NCBI GenBank assembly: GCA_963760435.1
Contig: CAVXDE010000018.1
Coordinates: 62,001 to 126,000, forward strand
Direction of reading: 5' to 3'
Origin: JAFAXD01 sp963760435
GTDB lineage: Bacteria; Pseudomonadota; Alphaproteobacteria; Rhizobiales; Xanthobacteraceae
Length of the DNA: 64,000 nt
Shown here: positions 1 to 10,655 of the stretch, piece by piece
Position numbering within the stretch: position 1 is the first letter of the stretch
Layout of the letters: every line of letters starts with the position of its first letter
Made by a program: the position numbers and the translations under genes
Notes under the pieces: generated by a model
The model's database searches: none
Seen by the model: the letters and a program-made list of their open reading frames with translations, nothing else
What the model was told of the DNA's origin: nothing

Positions 1-573
1 GCGCAGCCGATCAACCGGTTGATGATCCTGCTGCAACAGCGCCGTGCGCTTGAGCTCGGAGACCGCGTTCGCCGTGATGGTGTTGGTCCTGATCCGGACG
101 ATGTCCTCGGCTCGCCACAGGCTCGGCGCGAAGTCGAGCGCCACGAATTCCTCAGGCAAGGGCGCTTGGCCCCGGCGTATGAGCTCGACAAAAGCGTTGA
201 TGCCTCGGCAGAAGTGCTCGCAAATCTCCTTGGTCCCGGCCGGATAGCTCGCCCACTCGCGCTGCATGTCGCCGGCGTACAAAAAGATCCGGCACGCGCG
301 ATCTTGCGCCGCAAAGCCCGGCCCCAAGACTTCTGCCAGCAGACCGAGGCCACGCCGCCGCCATAGATCGATTTGCCACAACCTCTCGCGCGCAGCGTTG
401 AAGCCCTGGGCGAAGAACAGGTCCTCCTCATTCTCGGCGAGGATGTGATTCAACCCATAGCGGTCGGCCGCGATCGTGACCGGCGCGCGCAAGCCGCTGC
501 CGGTCAAGGCAATCGTGGTCTCGTCCGTGGACAAGATCCGCAAGGGTGATCCTGAGTCAGAGTTTTGCCGCAC
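1..573 (-). CDS. Penicillin acylase (penicillin amidase) family protein, N-terminal part
   Basis: The gene runs off the left edge, so only about 190 N-terminal residues are visible. They read as a penicillin-amidase N-domain: an early stretch VTIAADRYGLNHI, then EEDLFFAQGFNAARERLWQ and DLWRRRGLGLLAEVLG, which match the start of the alpha chain in this Ntn-hydrolase family. The autoprocessing site and catalytic serine lie outside the window. Reading in this frame begins with a GTG directly after the stop codon of dctM, with a weak GGGA six bases upstream; a TTG at 541-543 is an alternative start. No signal peptide is evident. Members hydrolyse amide bonds in beta-lactams, acyl-homoserine lactones or other N-acyl compounds. 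Co-transcription with dctPQM suggests action on an imported N-acyl compound, which is inference. Confidence 0.8.
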   Translation of the reverse strand, partial: MRQNSDSGSPLRILSTDETTIALTGSGLRAPVTIAADRYGLNHILAENEEDLFFAQGFNAARERLWQIDLWRRRGLGLLAEVLGPGFAAQDRACRIFLYAGDMQREWASYPAGTKEICEHFCRGINAFVELIRRGQAPLPEEFVALDFAPSLWRAEDIVRIRTNTITANAVSELKRTALLQQDHQPVDRLR

Positions 574-2037
574 TTATCCCAGCATGCCGAGCAGGCGCGG
601 CAGCCAGAGCGAGATCTCCGGGATGTAGGTCACCATCACCAGGAACACCAGCATGGTCGCAAGCCAGGGCAACACCGCGATCGTGAGCTCGCCGATGCCC
701 ATCTTGGTGATGCCGGCCGCCACATAGAGGTTCAGGCCGACCGGCGGATGGCACAGGCCGACCTCCATGTTGACCGCCATCAGGATCCCGAGGTGCACCG
801 GGTGCACGCCGAGCGCCGCCGCCATGGGAAACAGGATCGGCGCCATGATCAGTGTGATCGCCGATGGATCCATGAAATTGCCTGCCGCCAGCAGCACGAT
901 GTTGATGACCAGCAGGAACGCAGTGATGCCGAACCCTTGTGCGGTCATCCATTCCGCCATGGACTGCGGGATCTGCTCGGAGGTGAGGAGCCACGAGAAC
1001 ACCGCCGCGTTGGTGACGATGTAGAGAATCATGGCGCTCATCGAGGCCGCCCGCAGCAGCACGCGCGGCACCTCGGTGAGCTTGAGCTCCTTGTAGACGA
1101 AGACCGCGATAATGAACGCGTAGACCGCCGCCATCGCGGCCGCTTCCGTCGGCGTGAACAGTCCGGCGTAGATCCCGCCCAGCACCATTACGATCAGGAA
1201 CAGGCCCCAGAAGCTTTGGCGGAAGGCGCGGAAGCACTCGCCCCAGCTCGCCCGCGGCATGCGCGGATAATCGTTGCGCCAGGCCCGATACCAAGTCGTG
1301 AGCCCAAGCAAGGTCGCCAGCATCAGCCCGGGCACCAGCCCGGCGATGAAGAGTTGGCCGACCGACGCCGAGTCCACGATCTGCCCGGTCGGTCCGCGTG
1401 GTTGCATTCCGCTGGTCGCCACCGCAAAAATCACGAGATTGATAGACGGTGGAAACAGGATGCCGAGCGCTCCGGAGGTCGCGATCACGCCCGCGCCAAA
1501 GCGCTGCGGATAGCCCTGCTCGACGATAGCCGGAAGGATGATCGAGCCGATGCCGACCACGGTCGCCACAGATGAGCCGGAGATCGCCGCGAACAGCGCG
1601 CACGCAACCACGCCGGCCAGACCGAGACCGCCATACCAGTGGCCGATCAGCGAGGTTGCAAACGCAATCATCCGCCGCGCGACCCCGCCCGAGGTCAAGA
1701 AATTTCCCGCCAGGATGAAGAACGGGATCGCCATGATCTCGAAGCGATCGAGGCTGGTGAACAGCTTGAGACCGACCATCTTCGGATCGACGCTGCTCAG
1801 GATGAATAAATAGGTCAAAACGGACAGGCCGAGCGCGATCGAGATCGGCATGCCGGTCGCCATCAGGGCGAGCAGCAGTGCGAACAGAAGCGCGGCCCGC
1901 ACCGATTGCGACAGTGTGATGATGTCGAGCCGCGCCGCGAGGCAGATCAACGCAAGCACGACTGGCAGCGCGATCATCAGCATGGCGATGAGCATGCCCG
2001 GTTGCGGCCGCGCCGTTCGGCTCGCGACACTGCTCAT
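574..2037 (-). CDS. dctM: TRAP transporter large permease DctM
   Basis: A 487-residue, very hydrophobic protein with about a dozen membrane segments. It has the DctM hallmarks: a conserved GSSVATVVGIGSIILP segment, the substrate-path motif GALGILFPPSINLV near residue 200, and a C-terminal NMEVGLCHPPVGLNLYVAAG stretch. It forms the Na+-driven translocation channel of a tripartite ATP-independent transporter. Its ATG overlaps the dctQ stop codon by four bases (ATGA), which indicates translational coupling. The order dctP-dctQ-dctM on the minus strand is a complete TRAP system. The N-terminus is slightly extended before the first membrane helix. The substrate is not predictable; TRAP systems usually carry carboxylates. 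Confidence 0.95.
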   Translation of the reverse strand: MSSVASRTARPQPGMLIAMLMIALPVVLALICLAARLDIITLSQSVRAALLFALLLALMATGMPISIALGLSVLTYLFILSSVDPKMVGLKLFTSLDRFEIMAIPFFILAGNFLTSGGVARRMIAFATSLIGHWYGGLGLAGVVACALFAAISGSSVATVVGIGSIILPAIVEQGYPQRFGAGVIATSGALGILFPPSINLVIFAVATSGMQPRGPTGQIVDSASVGQLFIAGLVPGLMLATLLGLTTWYRAWRNDYPRMPRASWGECFRAFRQSFWGLFLIVMVLGGIYAGLFTPTEAAAMAAVYAFIIAVFVYKELKLTEVPRVLLRAASMSAMILYIVTNAAVFSWLLTSEQIPQSMAEWMTAQGFGITAFLLVINIVLLAAGNFMDPSAITLIMAPILFPMAAALGVHPVHLGILMAVNMEVGLCHPPVGLNLYVAAGITKMGIGELTIAVLPWLATMLVFLVMVTYIPEISLWLPRLLGMLG

Positions 2038-2663
2038 CGGGCTGGCTCTGGAGCGGGCAGCTCAGGCTCGCCCTCATATTCGATGCCGCGCGCGTGCCCC
2101 TCATGCGGAAGATAACCGGTGCGCCGGAAGCGCCAGGCAACCTGCAGGAAGCGGAAACACATCAGGTAGGAGCCGAGCGGAATACAGAGGTAGATCATCC
2201 AGCTCGGCCATTCGAGTTCCTGCGAGACCTGATCGGGATCCAACTCATAGACATAGATCGCGCCAAGCGTGCCGATCACGCCGGTGAACAATGCCCCGCA
2301 CAGCAAGGCAAAGATGACGACCGGCTTGCGCGCTGCCGGCTCCAGGCTGTCGACCAGCACATCGACGCCGACGTGAATGCCGGTACGCACCCCCAGCGCG
2401 GCACCGAACTTTGCCATCCAGATAAACATGTAGGTGGCAAGTTCCTGAGCCCAGGAGAGATTGATGCCGGCGAGCTCGACATAGACCCAGTCTGCCGCCA
2501 CGCTGAGCCACACGAGGCCATGTGCCTTGGCCCACGTGCTCAACACCACCGCGTTGCTCGACCCGTAGCGGTGTACGACTGCCACGAAGGTGACGGCGGT
2601 CGCGGCCGCGATCAATGTGGCAATCAACCACTCTTCGAGCCGGTCGAGGACGCGGTCGAGCAC
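2034..2663 (-). CDS. dctQ: TRAP transporter small permease DctQ
   Basis: A 209-residue protein with four predicted membrane segments, including residues around 15-35, a middle pair, and one in ICIPLGSYLMCFRFLQ. The motif LATYMFIWMAKFGAALGVRTGIHVGVDVLVD is typical of DctQ, which stabilises the large permease. The start is a GTG with no strong ribosome-binding site, 17 bases after the dctP stop, so translation is probably coupled to the upstream gene. It overlaps dctM by four bases. The hydrophilic C-terminal tail is rich in Glu and Pro. Confidence 0.9.
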   Translation of the reverse strand: MLDRVLDRLEEWLIATLIAAATAVTFVAVVHRYGSSNAVVLSTWAKAHGLVWLSVAADWVYVELAGINLSWAQELATYMFIWMAKFGAALGVRTGIHVGVDVLVDSLEPAARKPVVIFALLCGALFTGVIGTLGAIYVYELDPDQVSQELEWPSWMIYLCIPLGSYLMCFRFLQVAWRFRRTGYLPHEGHARGIEYEGEPELPAPEPAR

Positions 2664-2680
2664 GGCGCGGAATCGATCGT

Positions 2681-3688
2681 TCAGCTCTGCGGCGGCGTAA
2701 ATCCGGAGGCCTTGTAGATCTTGTCGATGAAGTCCTTGCCGAACCGACTCTGCATCTCGGTATGGACCGGCATCAATTTCGCGATCCAGGCCTTGCGTTC
2801 CGCGTCGGTAAGATAGTGGACCTCAAGCTTGCCCGATGTTTTGATCTTCTCGAGCGCGTCGACGTTGTCCTTGGCGGCGGTTTCGTTGAAGAAGTCGGTC
2901 GATTCCTGGACGGCGCGCGAGAGCGGCGTGCGCACATCCTCGGGCAGTCCATCCCAGAACTTCTTGTTGACGATCAGCGAGTAGGTCAGCCGTCCGTGGT
3001 AGGAGACGGTCATATACTTCTGCACCTCGTAGAATTTTTGGGTGAGGATGTTCGAGGGCACATTGTCCTCGCCGTCGACCACGCCGGTCTGCAGCGCCTG
3101 ATAGAGCTCGGAGAACGCCATGATCTGCGGCAGCGCTCCGAGCTGGCGGATCGCCGCATCAAGCACCTTGGAGCCCTGGATGCGCATTTTCAGGCCCCTG
3201 AAGTCGTCGGGCATGATCAGCGGCTTGTTGCATGTATAGACATGCGCGCCGTTGTCCCAGTAGGCGAACGGCATGACGCCCTTGGCCTCGAGCTTCTTGT
3301 TGAGCTCGGCCATCATTGGGCTCGCATACATCTGCCGCGCCCGCGCGTCATCGCTCATCAGGAACGGCAGGTCGAAGACGTCGTATTCCTTGACCCCGAG
3401 CGGACCGAACTTGGAGATTGACGGCGCGAGCATCTGCACCGAGCCAAGCTGTAGCGCCTCCAGCTCTTCCTTGTCCTTGTAGAGCGAGGAGTTCGGATAG
3501 ACCTCGACCTTCACTTTGCCGTTGGTGTAGGACTCGGCCAGTTCCTTGAACTTGACCGCCGCTTTGCCCTTGGGCGCGTCGGGTGACACCACGTGACTGA
3601 ATTTGATGATGATAGGTTGCTGAGCTGTAGCTGCGCCCGCAGGCATCAACAACACAGCCGTCATCGCGGCCAAAAGCCGAAGACGCAT
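2681..3688 (-). CDS. dctP: TRAP transporter substrate-binding protein DctP
   Basis: A periplasmic receptor of 335 residues. The start is placed at an ATG with GGGAGG seven bases upstream; it opens with a signal peptide (MRLRLLAAMTAVLLMPAG) cut after ATAQQ. The mature protein has the DctP fold signatures: KFSHVVSPDAPKGKAAVKF at the front, the central LKMRIQGSKVLDAAIRQLGA with the arginine that binds carboxylates, and ALQTGVVDGEDNVPSNI. It delivers substrate to the DctQM permease encoded just downstream. An in-frame start eight codons further upstream exists but lacks a Shine-Dalgarno site. Confidence 0.94.
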   Translation of the reverse strand: MRLRLLAAMTAVLLMPAGAATAQQPIIIKFSHVVSPDAPKGKAAVKFKELAESYTNGKVKVEVYPNSSLYKDKEELEALQLGSVQMLAPSISKFGPLGVKEYDVFDLPFLMSDDARARQMYASPMMAELNKKLEAKGVMPFAYWDNGAHVYTCNKPLIMPDDFRGLKMRIQGSKVLDAAIRQLGALPQIMAFSELYQALQTGVVDGEDNVPSNILTQKFYEVQKYMTVSYHGRLTYSLIVNKKFWDGLPEDVRTPLSRAVQESTDFFNETAAKDNVDALEKIKTSGKLEVHYLTDAERKAWIAKLMPVHTEMQSRFGKDFIDKIYKASGFTPPQS

Positions 3689-3802
3689 TGCGATTCCTCC
3701 CACTTCCGACAAACGGTTTTTGGTGTTTCGGCCGTTACGGTGGCACTATTCCAATTCTCGGTCAATTCGACTCAAACCCACAGCAGTACCTTCCTAAACG
3801 AG

Positions 3803-3826
3803 ATGGCCGGGACAAAGCCCGGCCAT
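3803..3826. repeat. Short palindrome (ATGGCCGGG / CCCGGCCAT)
   Basis: A perfect 9-bp inverted repeat with a 6-base loop lies between two minus-strand genes. It closely resembles the REP-like GGCCGGG...CCCGGCC palindromes scattered between genes in Bradyrhizobium relatives. It could also end transcription of the hypothetical gene whose stop is at 3862. Confidence 0.55.
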
Positions 3827-3861
3827 GACGAATTGATAGGTTTTTGGGTCGAGATGACGGC

Positions 3862-4641
3862 TTACGGAGCGTATCTGTCCAGGCCGGTGACATGCGCCAT
3901 GTTGCGCAACTCACCCCTCTGTTCGTCGTTGAAGCTCATGATGAGCGGCAGGGCTGCCGACTTGAGCCGCGCCACGTCGGCACTGCTCAGCTCAAGCTTT
4001 GGCGGCTCCTTGGTGCCACGCTTGGCCTGCTGCTGATGGGTGGGTGCTGCCACCGCGAGCTTACGCAGCTCCGACTCGACGGCCGGCCACATACGCTCCT
4101 GATACGGCGACAGGTGGAGGCGCCGCTTGATGCTGGCGATTTGTCCGTCATCGAGAACCGCGTTGGGCCGACGATGGACGGCGGCCACGGGTTTCACGGG
4201 CGGTTCAGCCGTTGCGACCACAACCGGTTTGGCCGCCGGTTCCGGCGTTGCGGCAGCCATCACCGCAGGCGCCGTCGCGGCCGGGTCGCGCGCGGGTTCC
4301 GCGGGCGGTGGTACGCCCTCAGCCGCGGCCACGACCTGGCTCGGCTTTGATTCTCCAACCGGTTGCGACGGATTGGAGACAGCAAGTGCCATCCGCTCCT
4401 GATCCTTGCTGCGTATGAGCGCATTCGCGAGTGCCGATGGCTGTGCAGCCGTGGCCTGCTCGCTGGTGTCCGGATAACGCGAGGCAAGTTCCTGAGGATC
4501 TGCCTGCTCCGAATGCGAGAGCTTTGCGTGCAACATTTCACCGGCGTGCCGGCCCATGGCCAGACACGCCGCGGTCCCGGCCGCGATCACGACCGTGCAC
4601 GCACCAATACGAATGATCTTACCGCTTGATCCCAACCCCAT
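3862..4641 (-). CDS. Membrane-anchored hypothetical protein with Pro/Ala-rich linker
   Basis: The product is 259 residues. Residues about 8-32 form a signal anchor (IIRIGACTVVIAAGTAACLAMG). A long low-complexity linker rich in Ala, Pro, Val and Glu covers roughly residues 60-155. A helical C-terminal domain follows, with LDDGQIASIKRRLHLSPYQ, PAVESELRKLA and ADVARLKSAALPLIMSFNDEQRGELRNMA. Its repeated short helices and L-x-x-Q-like turns recall LTXXQ/Spy-type periplasmic domains, but the match is by eye only. No function is assigned. The gene stands alone between the TRAP operon and the purine transporter. Confidence 0.7.
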   Translation of the reverse strand: MGLGSSGKIIRIGACTVVIAAGTAACLAMGRHAGEMLHAKLSHSEQADPQELASRYPDTSEQATAAQPSALANALIRSKDQERMALAVSNPSQPVGESKPSQVVAAAEGVPPPAEPARDPAATAPAVMAAATPEPAAKPVVVATAEPPVKPVAAVHRRPNAVLDDGQIASIKRRLHLSPYQERMWPAVESELRKLAVAAPTHQQQAKRGTKEPPKLELSSADVARLKSAALPLIMSFNDEQRGELRNMAHVTGLDRYAP

Positions 4642-4753
4642 CGGCGCCCCATGTCCCCGTTCGCCTGATACTCCTTCAAACTGTCAAACGATGATGAATT
4701 TATGGCTAAACCCGCTCGATTTTTAGCGGTTTTGGGTAAACGCCGGAGCGTAA

Positions 4754-4773
4754 GGCGGGCAAAATTGCCCGCC
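4754..4773 (-). terminator. Hairpin downstream of the BMP receptor gene
   Basis: GGCGGGCAA and TTGCCCGCC form a perfect 9-bp stem with a two-base loop, 18 bases past the end of the minus-strand receptor gene (stop at 4791). There is no clear U-tract, so this is a stable 3' hairpin that may act as a terminator or protect the message. Confidence 0.45.
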
Positions 4774-4790
4774 CCGAAGCATAATCCGGG

Positions 4791-5858
4791 CTACTTCCCC
4801 GGAACTTTGTCGTCCACGCCCTTCACATAATAGTTCATGCCGAGGATCTGGCCGTCGTCGAGGTGCGTGCCGCCCTTGCACTCGACGGTGGACCCGTCCT
4901 GCGCCACCACCGGACATTTGAACGGGTGCAGCTTGCCGCTGGCGATCTGAGCTTCGGTGTCTTCGGCAAGCTTCTTCACGTCATCAGGCATGTTGGTATA
5001 GGGCGCCATGACCACCATCTTGGAGCCAAGGCCGCCCCACGTATCGGTCGAGGTCCACTTGCCGTCGAGCGCCAGTTTCGCGCGCTCGGTGTAGTAAGGT
5101 CCCCAATTGTCGATGATGGCGGTGAGTTGGGTCTTGGGGCCGAACTTGATCATGTCGAAGTCCTGCCCAAAGGCAGGGATGCCGCGCTTGGCCGCCGTCT
5201 CAACGGCAGCCGCGCTGTCGGTGTGCTGCATGATCACGTCTGCGCCCTGGTCGATCAGGGCCTTCGCGGCGTCAGCTTCCTTACCCGGGTTGAACCACTC
5301 GCCGACCCAGATGATCTTGACCTTGATGTTGGGATTGACGGTCTGCGCGCCGATCATCGTGGCGTTGATGCCGGAGATCACTTCCGGGATCGGCACCGAG
5401 CCGATGTAGCCCATCACGCCCGACTTCGACATCTTGGCCGCGATCACGCCCTGGATGTAGCGGCCCTCATAGAACCGGCCAGAGTAGGTCGCGAGGTTTT
5501 TCTCACGCTTGTATCCGGTGGCGTGCTCGAACATGAGATTGGGATACTTCTTCGCCACCTTCACGGTCGCGTCCATGAACCCGAACGAGGTAGTGAAGAT
5601 CAGCTTTTGCCCGGAGCGCGCCAGTTGCTCGATTGCGCGCTCGGCATCAGGCCCTTCGGGAACCTTCTCCAAATAGGTCGTCTCGACCTTGTCGCCGAGC
5701 GCCTTGACCATGGCCAGACGGCCCTGATCGTGCTGGTAGCTCCAGCCAAAATCGCCGATCGGGCCGACATAGATGAATCCGACCTTGAGCTTGTCCTCGG
5801 CCACCGCCGGCGCAGCCAGCGCCAGCAGGGCCGCGGCGGCAAACAACAATTTCCTCAT
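4791..5858 (-). CDS. BMP-family ABC transporter substrate-binding protein
   Basis: A 355-residue periplasmic receptor. The ATG chosen has GGGAGAG eight bases upstream and begins MRKLLFAAAALLALAAPAVAEDK, a clear signal peptide. The mature part opens KVGFIYVGPIGDFGWSYQHDQG, the classic BMP/Med (PnrA-like) start, and contains IFTTSFGFMD and EHATGYK. BMP-type receptors in proteobacteria bind nucleosides or purine bases. It is followed, in the same operon, by two permeases and a double ATPase, and by xdhABC, which supports a purine ligand. The receptor is the last gene of the operon in transcription order. Confidence 0.92.
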   Translation of the reverse strand: MRKLLFAAAALLALAAPAVAEDKLKVGFIYVGPIGDFGWSYQHDQGRLAMVKALGDKVETTYLEKVPEGPDAERAIEQLARSGQKLIFTTSFGFMDATVKVAKKYPNLMFEHATGYKREKNLATYSGRFYEGRYIQGVIAAKMSKSGVMGYIGSVPIPEVISGINATMIGAQTVNPNIKVKIIWVGEWFNPGKEADAAKALIDQGADVIMQHTDSAAAVETAAKRGIPAFGQDFDMIKFGPKTQLTAIIDNWGPYYTERAKLALDGKWTSTDTWGGLGSKMVVMAPYTNMPDDVKKLAEDTEAQIASGKLHPFKCPVVAQDGSTVECKGGTHLDDGQILGMNYYVKGVDDKVPGK

Positions 5859-5930
5859 GGCTTGCTCTCCCACTGCGACGGCCCATCATGCCGCAAAGAC
5901 GCGCCGCCGTCCCGCGCGCTGTTTGCGTTT

Positions 5931-6866
5931 TCAACGGTCCGGCACGAAGGCGAGACCCAGCGACGCCGGCGCCGCCGAACCGGCAACGCCGCGCGTGCGC
6001 GATATGGCGACCAGCACAATGATGGTCGCCAGATAGGGCAGTGCCGTCATCAGCTGAGGCGGAATGCCGAGACCCGCGCCCTGCGCGTGCAGCTGTAGGA
6101 TCGTAACTCCGCCGAATAAATACGCACCAATCACGAGACGGCCGGGTCGCCATGAGGCAAACACGACGAGCGCAAGCGCGATCCAGCCGCGTCCCGCCGT
6201 CATGCCGGCAATGAAGAACGGCGTATAGGCGAGCGACAGGTAGGCGCCGGCGAGCCCCGCACAGGCACCGCCAAACAGCACCGCGCCGGTGCGCAGGCTC
6301 AACACCGGATAACCAAGCGCGTGCGCCGAGCCGTGATTGTCGCCGATGGCGCGCAGCACCAATCCGGGTCGTGTGCGATAGAGAAACCACCAAATGCCGA
6401 TCACCAACAGGATCGATCCGTAGACGAACGCATCCTGGCCAAACAGGATCTTGCCGATGAACGGCAAGTCGGTGAGCACCGGCACATCCAGTTGCGGCGC
6501 CGGCGTGATCCGCTGCCCGACGAATCCAGCGCCGATCAGGCCCGACAGGCCAAGCCCAAAAATCGTAAGCGCAAGTCCGGTCGCCACCTGGTTCACGGCG
6601 AGCCCGAGCGTGAGCAGGGCGAAGATGGCCGCCATCGCCACACCCGCCAAGATGCCGGCGGCCGTGCCGACCAAGGTCGATCCGGTGAGCTCGGCCCCGG
6701 CGAAGGCGCAGACCGCGCCCATGATCATCATGCCCTCGACGCCGAGATTGAGCACGCCGGCGCGCTCGACCACCAGCTCGCCGGACGCGGCGAGCAGCAG
6801 CGGGGTCGAGGCGACGATCACCGACAGGATGATCGCCTGCAGATAGGTGAGATCAAGCCACTGCAT
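5931..6866 (-). CDS. ABC transporter permease (BMP-linked, purine/nucleoside type)
   Basis: An integral membrane protein of 311 residues with eight or more hydrophobic segments. It carries the family stretch ERAGVLNLGVEGMMIMGAVCAF near residue 35 and VNQVATGLALTIFGLGLSGLIG, typical of the second permease (YufQ/NupC-type) of BMP importers. It overlaps the upstream permease gene by 14 bases. With its partner it forms the membrane channel of a nucleoside/purine importer. Substrate assignment rests on the receptor family and on the adjacent xdh genes. Confidence 0.92.
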   Translation of the reverse strand: MQWLDLTYLQAIILSVIVASTPLLLAASGELVVERAGVLNLGVEGMMIMGAVCAFAGAELTGSTLVGTAAGILAGVAMAAIFALLTLGLAVNQVATGLALTIFGLGLSGLIGAGFVGQRITPAPQLDVPVLTDLPFIGKILFGQDAFVYGSILLVIGIWWFLYRTRPGLVLRAIGDNHGSAHALGYPVLSLRTGAVLFGGACAGLAGAYLSLAYTPFFIAGMTAGRGWIALALVVFASWRPGRLVIGAYLFGGVTILQLHAQGAGLGIPPQLMTALPYLATIIVLVAISRTRGVAGSAAPASLGLAFVPDR

Positions 6867-7924
6867 CGGCGGCCTTGCGGGTTCTAATCAGGCGGATGCG
6901 ATACAGAATGAGCGAATCGCACGCCAGCACGAAGAACAACAAGATGCCCTGGAACACCTTGGTGAGATCGAGCGGTACCTTGAGCGAGATCTGTGCCTGC
7001 TCGCCGCCGATGAAGGTCAGGGCGAGGAACAAGCCCGCAATCAGAATGCCGATCGGATTGAGCCGGCCCAGGAACGCGACGATGATCGCGGTAAAGCCGT
7101 AGCCCGGCGAGATGCCGGGCTGCAGATGTCCCACGGGTCCGGCAACCTCGATGATGCCGGCGAGCCCGGCCAGCGCGCCAGAGACCGCGAAGGTGAACAA
7201 CACCAGCCGATCCGCGTCGAAGCCGGCAAACCGCGCCGCCTTAGGGGCGGCGCCGACCACGCGGATCTCGAAGCCCTTAATGGTGCGGCCGAGCACCGTC
7301 CAGGCAGCAGCCACCACCACCAGCGCCATCAGCGCGCCGATGTGCAGCCTGCTGCCCTCGATGATCGAGGGCACGGTCGCCACCGGGTCGAAGTCGGCTG
7401 TCGTCGGGAAATTGTAGCCGTGTGGATCGCGCCAAGGCCCGCGCACCAGATAGTCGAGCACCAGGTCCGCGACGTAGACCAGCATCAGGCTGACCAGGAT
7501 CTCGCTGGCACCGAAGCGCACGCGGCAGATCGCCGGAATGAGTGCATAGAGCGCCCCGCCGAGCGCGCCGAGCACCAGCATCGCCGGCAGGACCCAGGCG
7601 CCAACGTCGGTCCCTTGCGTCTTCACCGCCAGGTAGCTGCCGGCGACCGCGCCGATGATGAATTGGCCTTCGGCGCCGATGTTCCAGACATTGGCGAGGT
7701 AGCAGAGCGCGAGCCCGATGGCGATCATCACCAGCGGAGTGGCCTTCACCGCCATTTCCTGCAGCGAATAGGAATCGGTGAGCGGCTGCAGGAAATAAAC
7801 CGCGAGGGCGTTGAGCGGGTCCTTTCCCAGGAACGCGAACAGGATGCTCATCACCAGCAAGGTCAATCCCACCGCAATCAGCGGCGAGGCGATCGCGGCC
7901 GCAGTGGAGCGCTCGGCGCGCGGC

Positions 7925-7941
<17 letters not shown>
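6853..7941 (-). CDS. ABC transporter permease (BMP-linked, purine/nucleoside type)
   Basis: A 362-residue polytopic membrane protein, the longer permease (YufP type) of the importer. Visible markers are CYLANVWNIGAEGQFIIGAVAGSYLA around residue 80, FGASEILVSLMLVYVADL, and the coupling-helix region ALAGLAGIIEVAGPVGHLQPG. It overlaps the ATPase gene by 17 bases and the second permease by 14 bases, so all four proteins are translationally linked. Confidence 0.92.
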
Positions 7942-9479
<1,538 letters not shown>

Positions 9480-9487
<8 letters not shown>

Positions 9488-10490
9488 GGTGCTTGCTCGC
9501 GCCTTGGCCCGGACCGTGCTCGTGGCCGGTCAGCGCCACGGCACCGTGCTCGCGCACGATCAGCAACTGCGCGACGGTCGAAGCAGCAATCGCAGCCGGT
9601 GCCTTATCCTCAATTTCCTGCAGCCCGATCGGACAGACCAGGCGATCAATATCCGACTTGGCGAGCCCGAGCTTGCTCATGGTGCTGACGAAGCGCGCAC
9701 GTTTGGTCTCGCTGCCGATCAGCCCGACATAGCCGAACCGGCGCGACTTGAGCGCCGCCGACGCAACATCGAGATCGAGCGCATGGCTGTGCGTCATGAT
9801 GGCGATGAGCGCGCCGTCAGGCGCGCGCGCCAGGACTTGCACGGGCTCGGTCTCGCCGACACAGCTGACGTTGCCCGGGATGTGGGCCGGGAAGGCGCCG
9901 GGCCGCGGGTCGATCCAAGTCACCGCGAACGGAAGCGGCGCCAGGGCCATGACCAGCGCACGGCCGACATGACCCGCACCAAACAAATAGAGCTGCGTCA
10001 GGTCCTCGCCGAAGCGCTCGACAACGCGCCCGTCACGCAGTTTCGTGTAGGCGGCATCGCCCGATGTCTTGACTTCGCCCGGCACCGCGAGGTGGCGAAC
10101 AAGACGTTTGCCCTCCTCGATACGCGCCACGGTCACGAAGCGCCCCGCTCGTTCGGCGTCGGCCAGCGCCGTGACGTCGGCGCGGTCACGCGGATCGAAG
10201 CGCTCCAGGGTCAGGCGTACGCGGCCGCCGCAGCACTGGCCGAGATCGGGGCCAAGCGCTTTGTTGAGCCGCCGAAAATCCTGCGCCCGCGCCAGCATCG
10301 CCTGGGCCTCGGCGAGCGCGATCCATTCCAGCGCGCCCCCGCCGATCGTTCCGGAAAATGCGCCATCAGGGCGCACCACCATGCGCGCGCCGACCTCACG
10401 CGGGCTCGAGCCCTGCGCCTCGGCAAGCGTCACCAGCACCGCGGACCCGTGCTCGGTAATGAAGCGCTCAATGGTGGGCCAGACCGGCAT
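9480..10490 (-). CDS. xdhC: Xanthine dehydrogenase accessory protein XdhC
   Basis: A 336-residue protein of the XdhC/CoxI family, which loads and sulfurates the molybdenum cofactor for xanthine dehydrogenase. The N-terminal part has VTLAEAQGSSPREVGARMVVRPDG and TIGGGALEW. The C-terminal Rossmann domain has LYLFGAGHVGRALVMALAPLPF, IDPRPGAFP, MTHSHALDLDVASAAL and FGYVGLIGSETKRARF. It sits between xdhB and the purine importer. The C-terminal tail is His/Gly-rich. The 165 bp between it and xdhB holds a palindromic repeat element. Confidence 0.93.
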
Positions 10491-10519
10491 CTACAAATAA
10501 AACTCCGTCACTATCTCCA

Positions 10520-10648
10520 ACCCTCATCCTGAGGAGCACGCGCGCTGGCGCGCGTGCGTCTCGAAGGATGGCCACAAGCAACGCCCTCACCCTGTGCCAT
10601 CCTTCGAGACGCCTGGTCCCTAACGGGACCAGGCTCCTCAGGATGCGG
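10520..10648. repeat. Composite palindromic repeat element, copy 1
   Basis: The element is closed by CATCCTGAGGAGC at 10525-10537 and its exact reverse complement at 10633-10645. Inside, a second inverted pair, GTCTCGAAGGATGG (10558-10571) and CCATCCTTCGAGAC (10597-10610), forms a central stem. Two further hairpins flank that stem: GC-alternating on the left, CCTGGTCCC/GGGACCAGG on the right. The whole can fold into a multi-arm cruciform. It fills the gap between xdhC and xdhB. A related element is at 26003-26130. Such CTCATCCTGAGGAG...CTCGAAGGATGG sequences are common in Bradyrhizobiaceae genomes (recalled, not searched). Confidence 0.8.
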
Positions 10649-10655
10649 ATCGTGT

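Noticed and set aside
557..2140. Long frames antisense or out of phase to dctM, dctQ and xdh genes
   Set aside because: They are Arg/His/Ala-rich shadows that mirror GC-rich codon bias and lack any domain.
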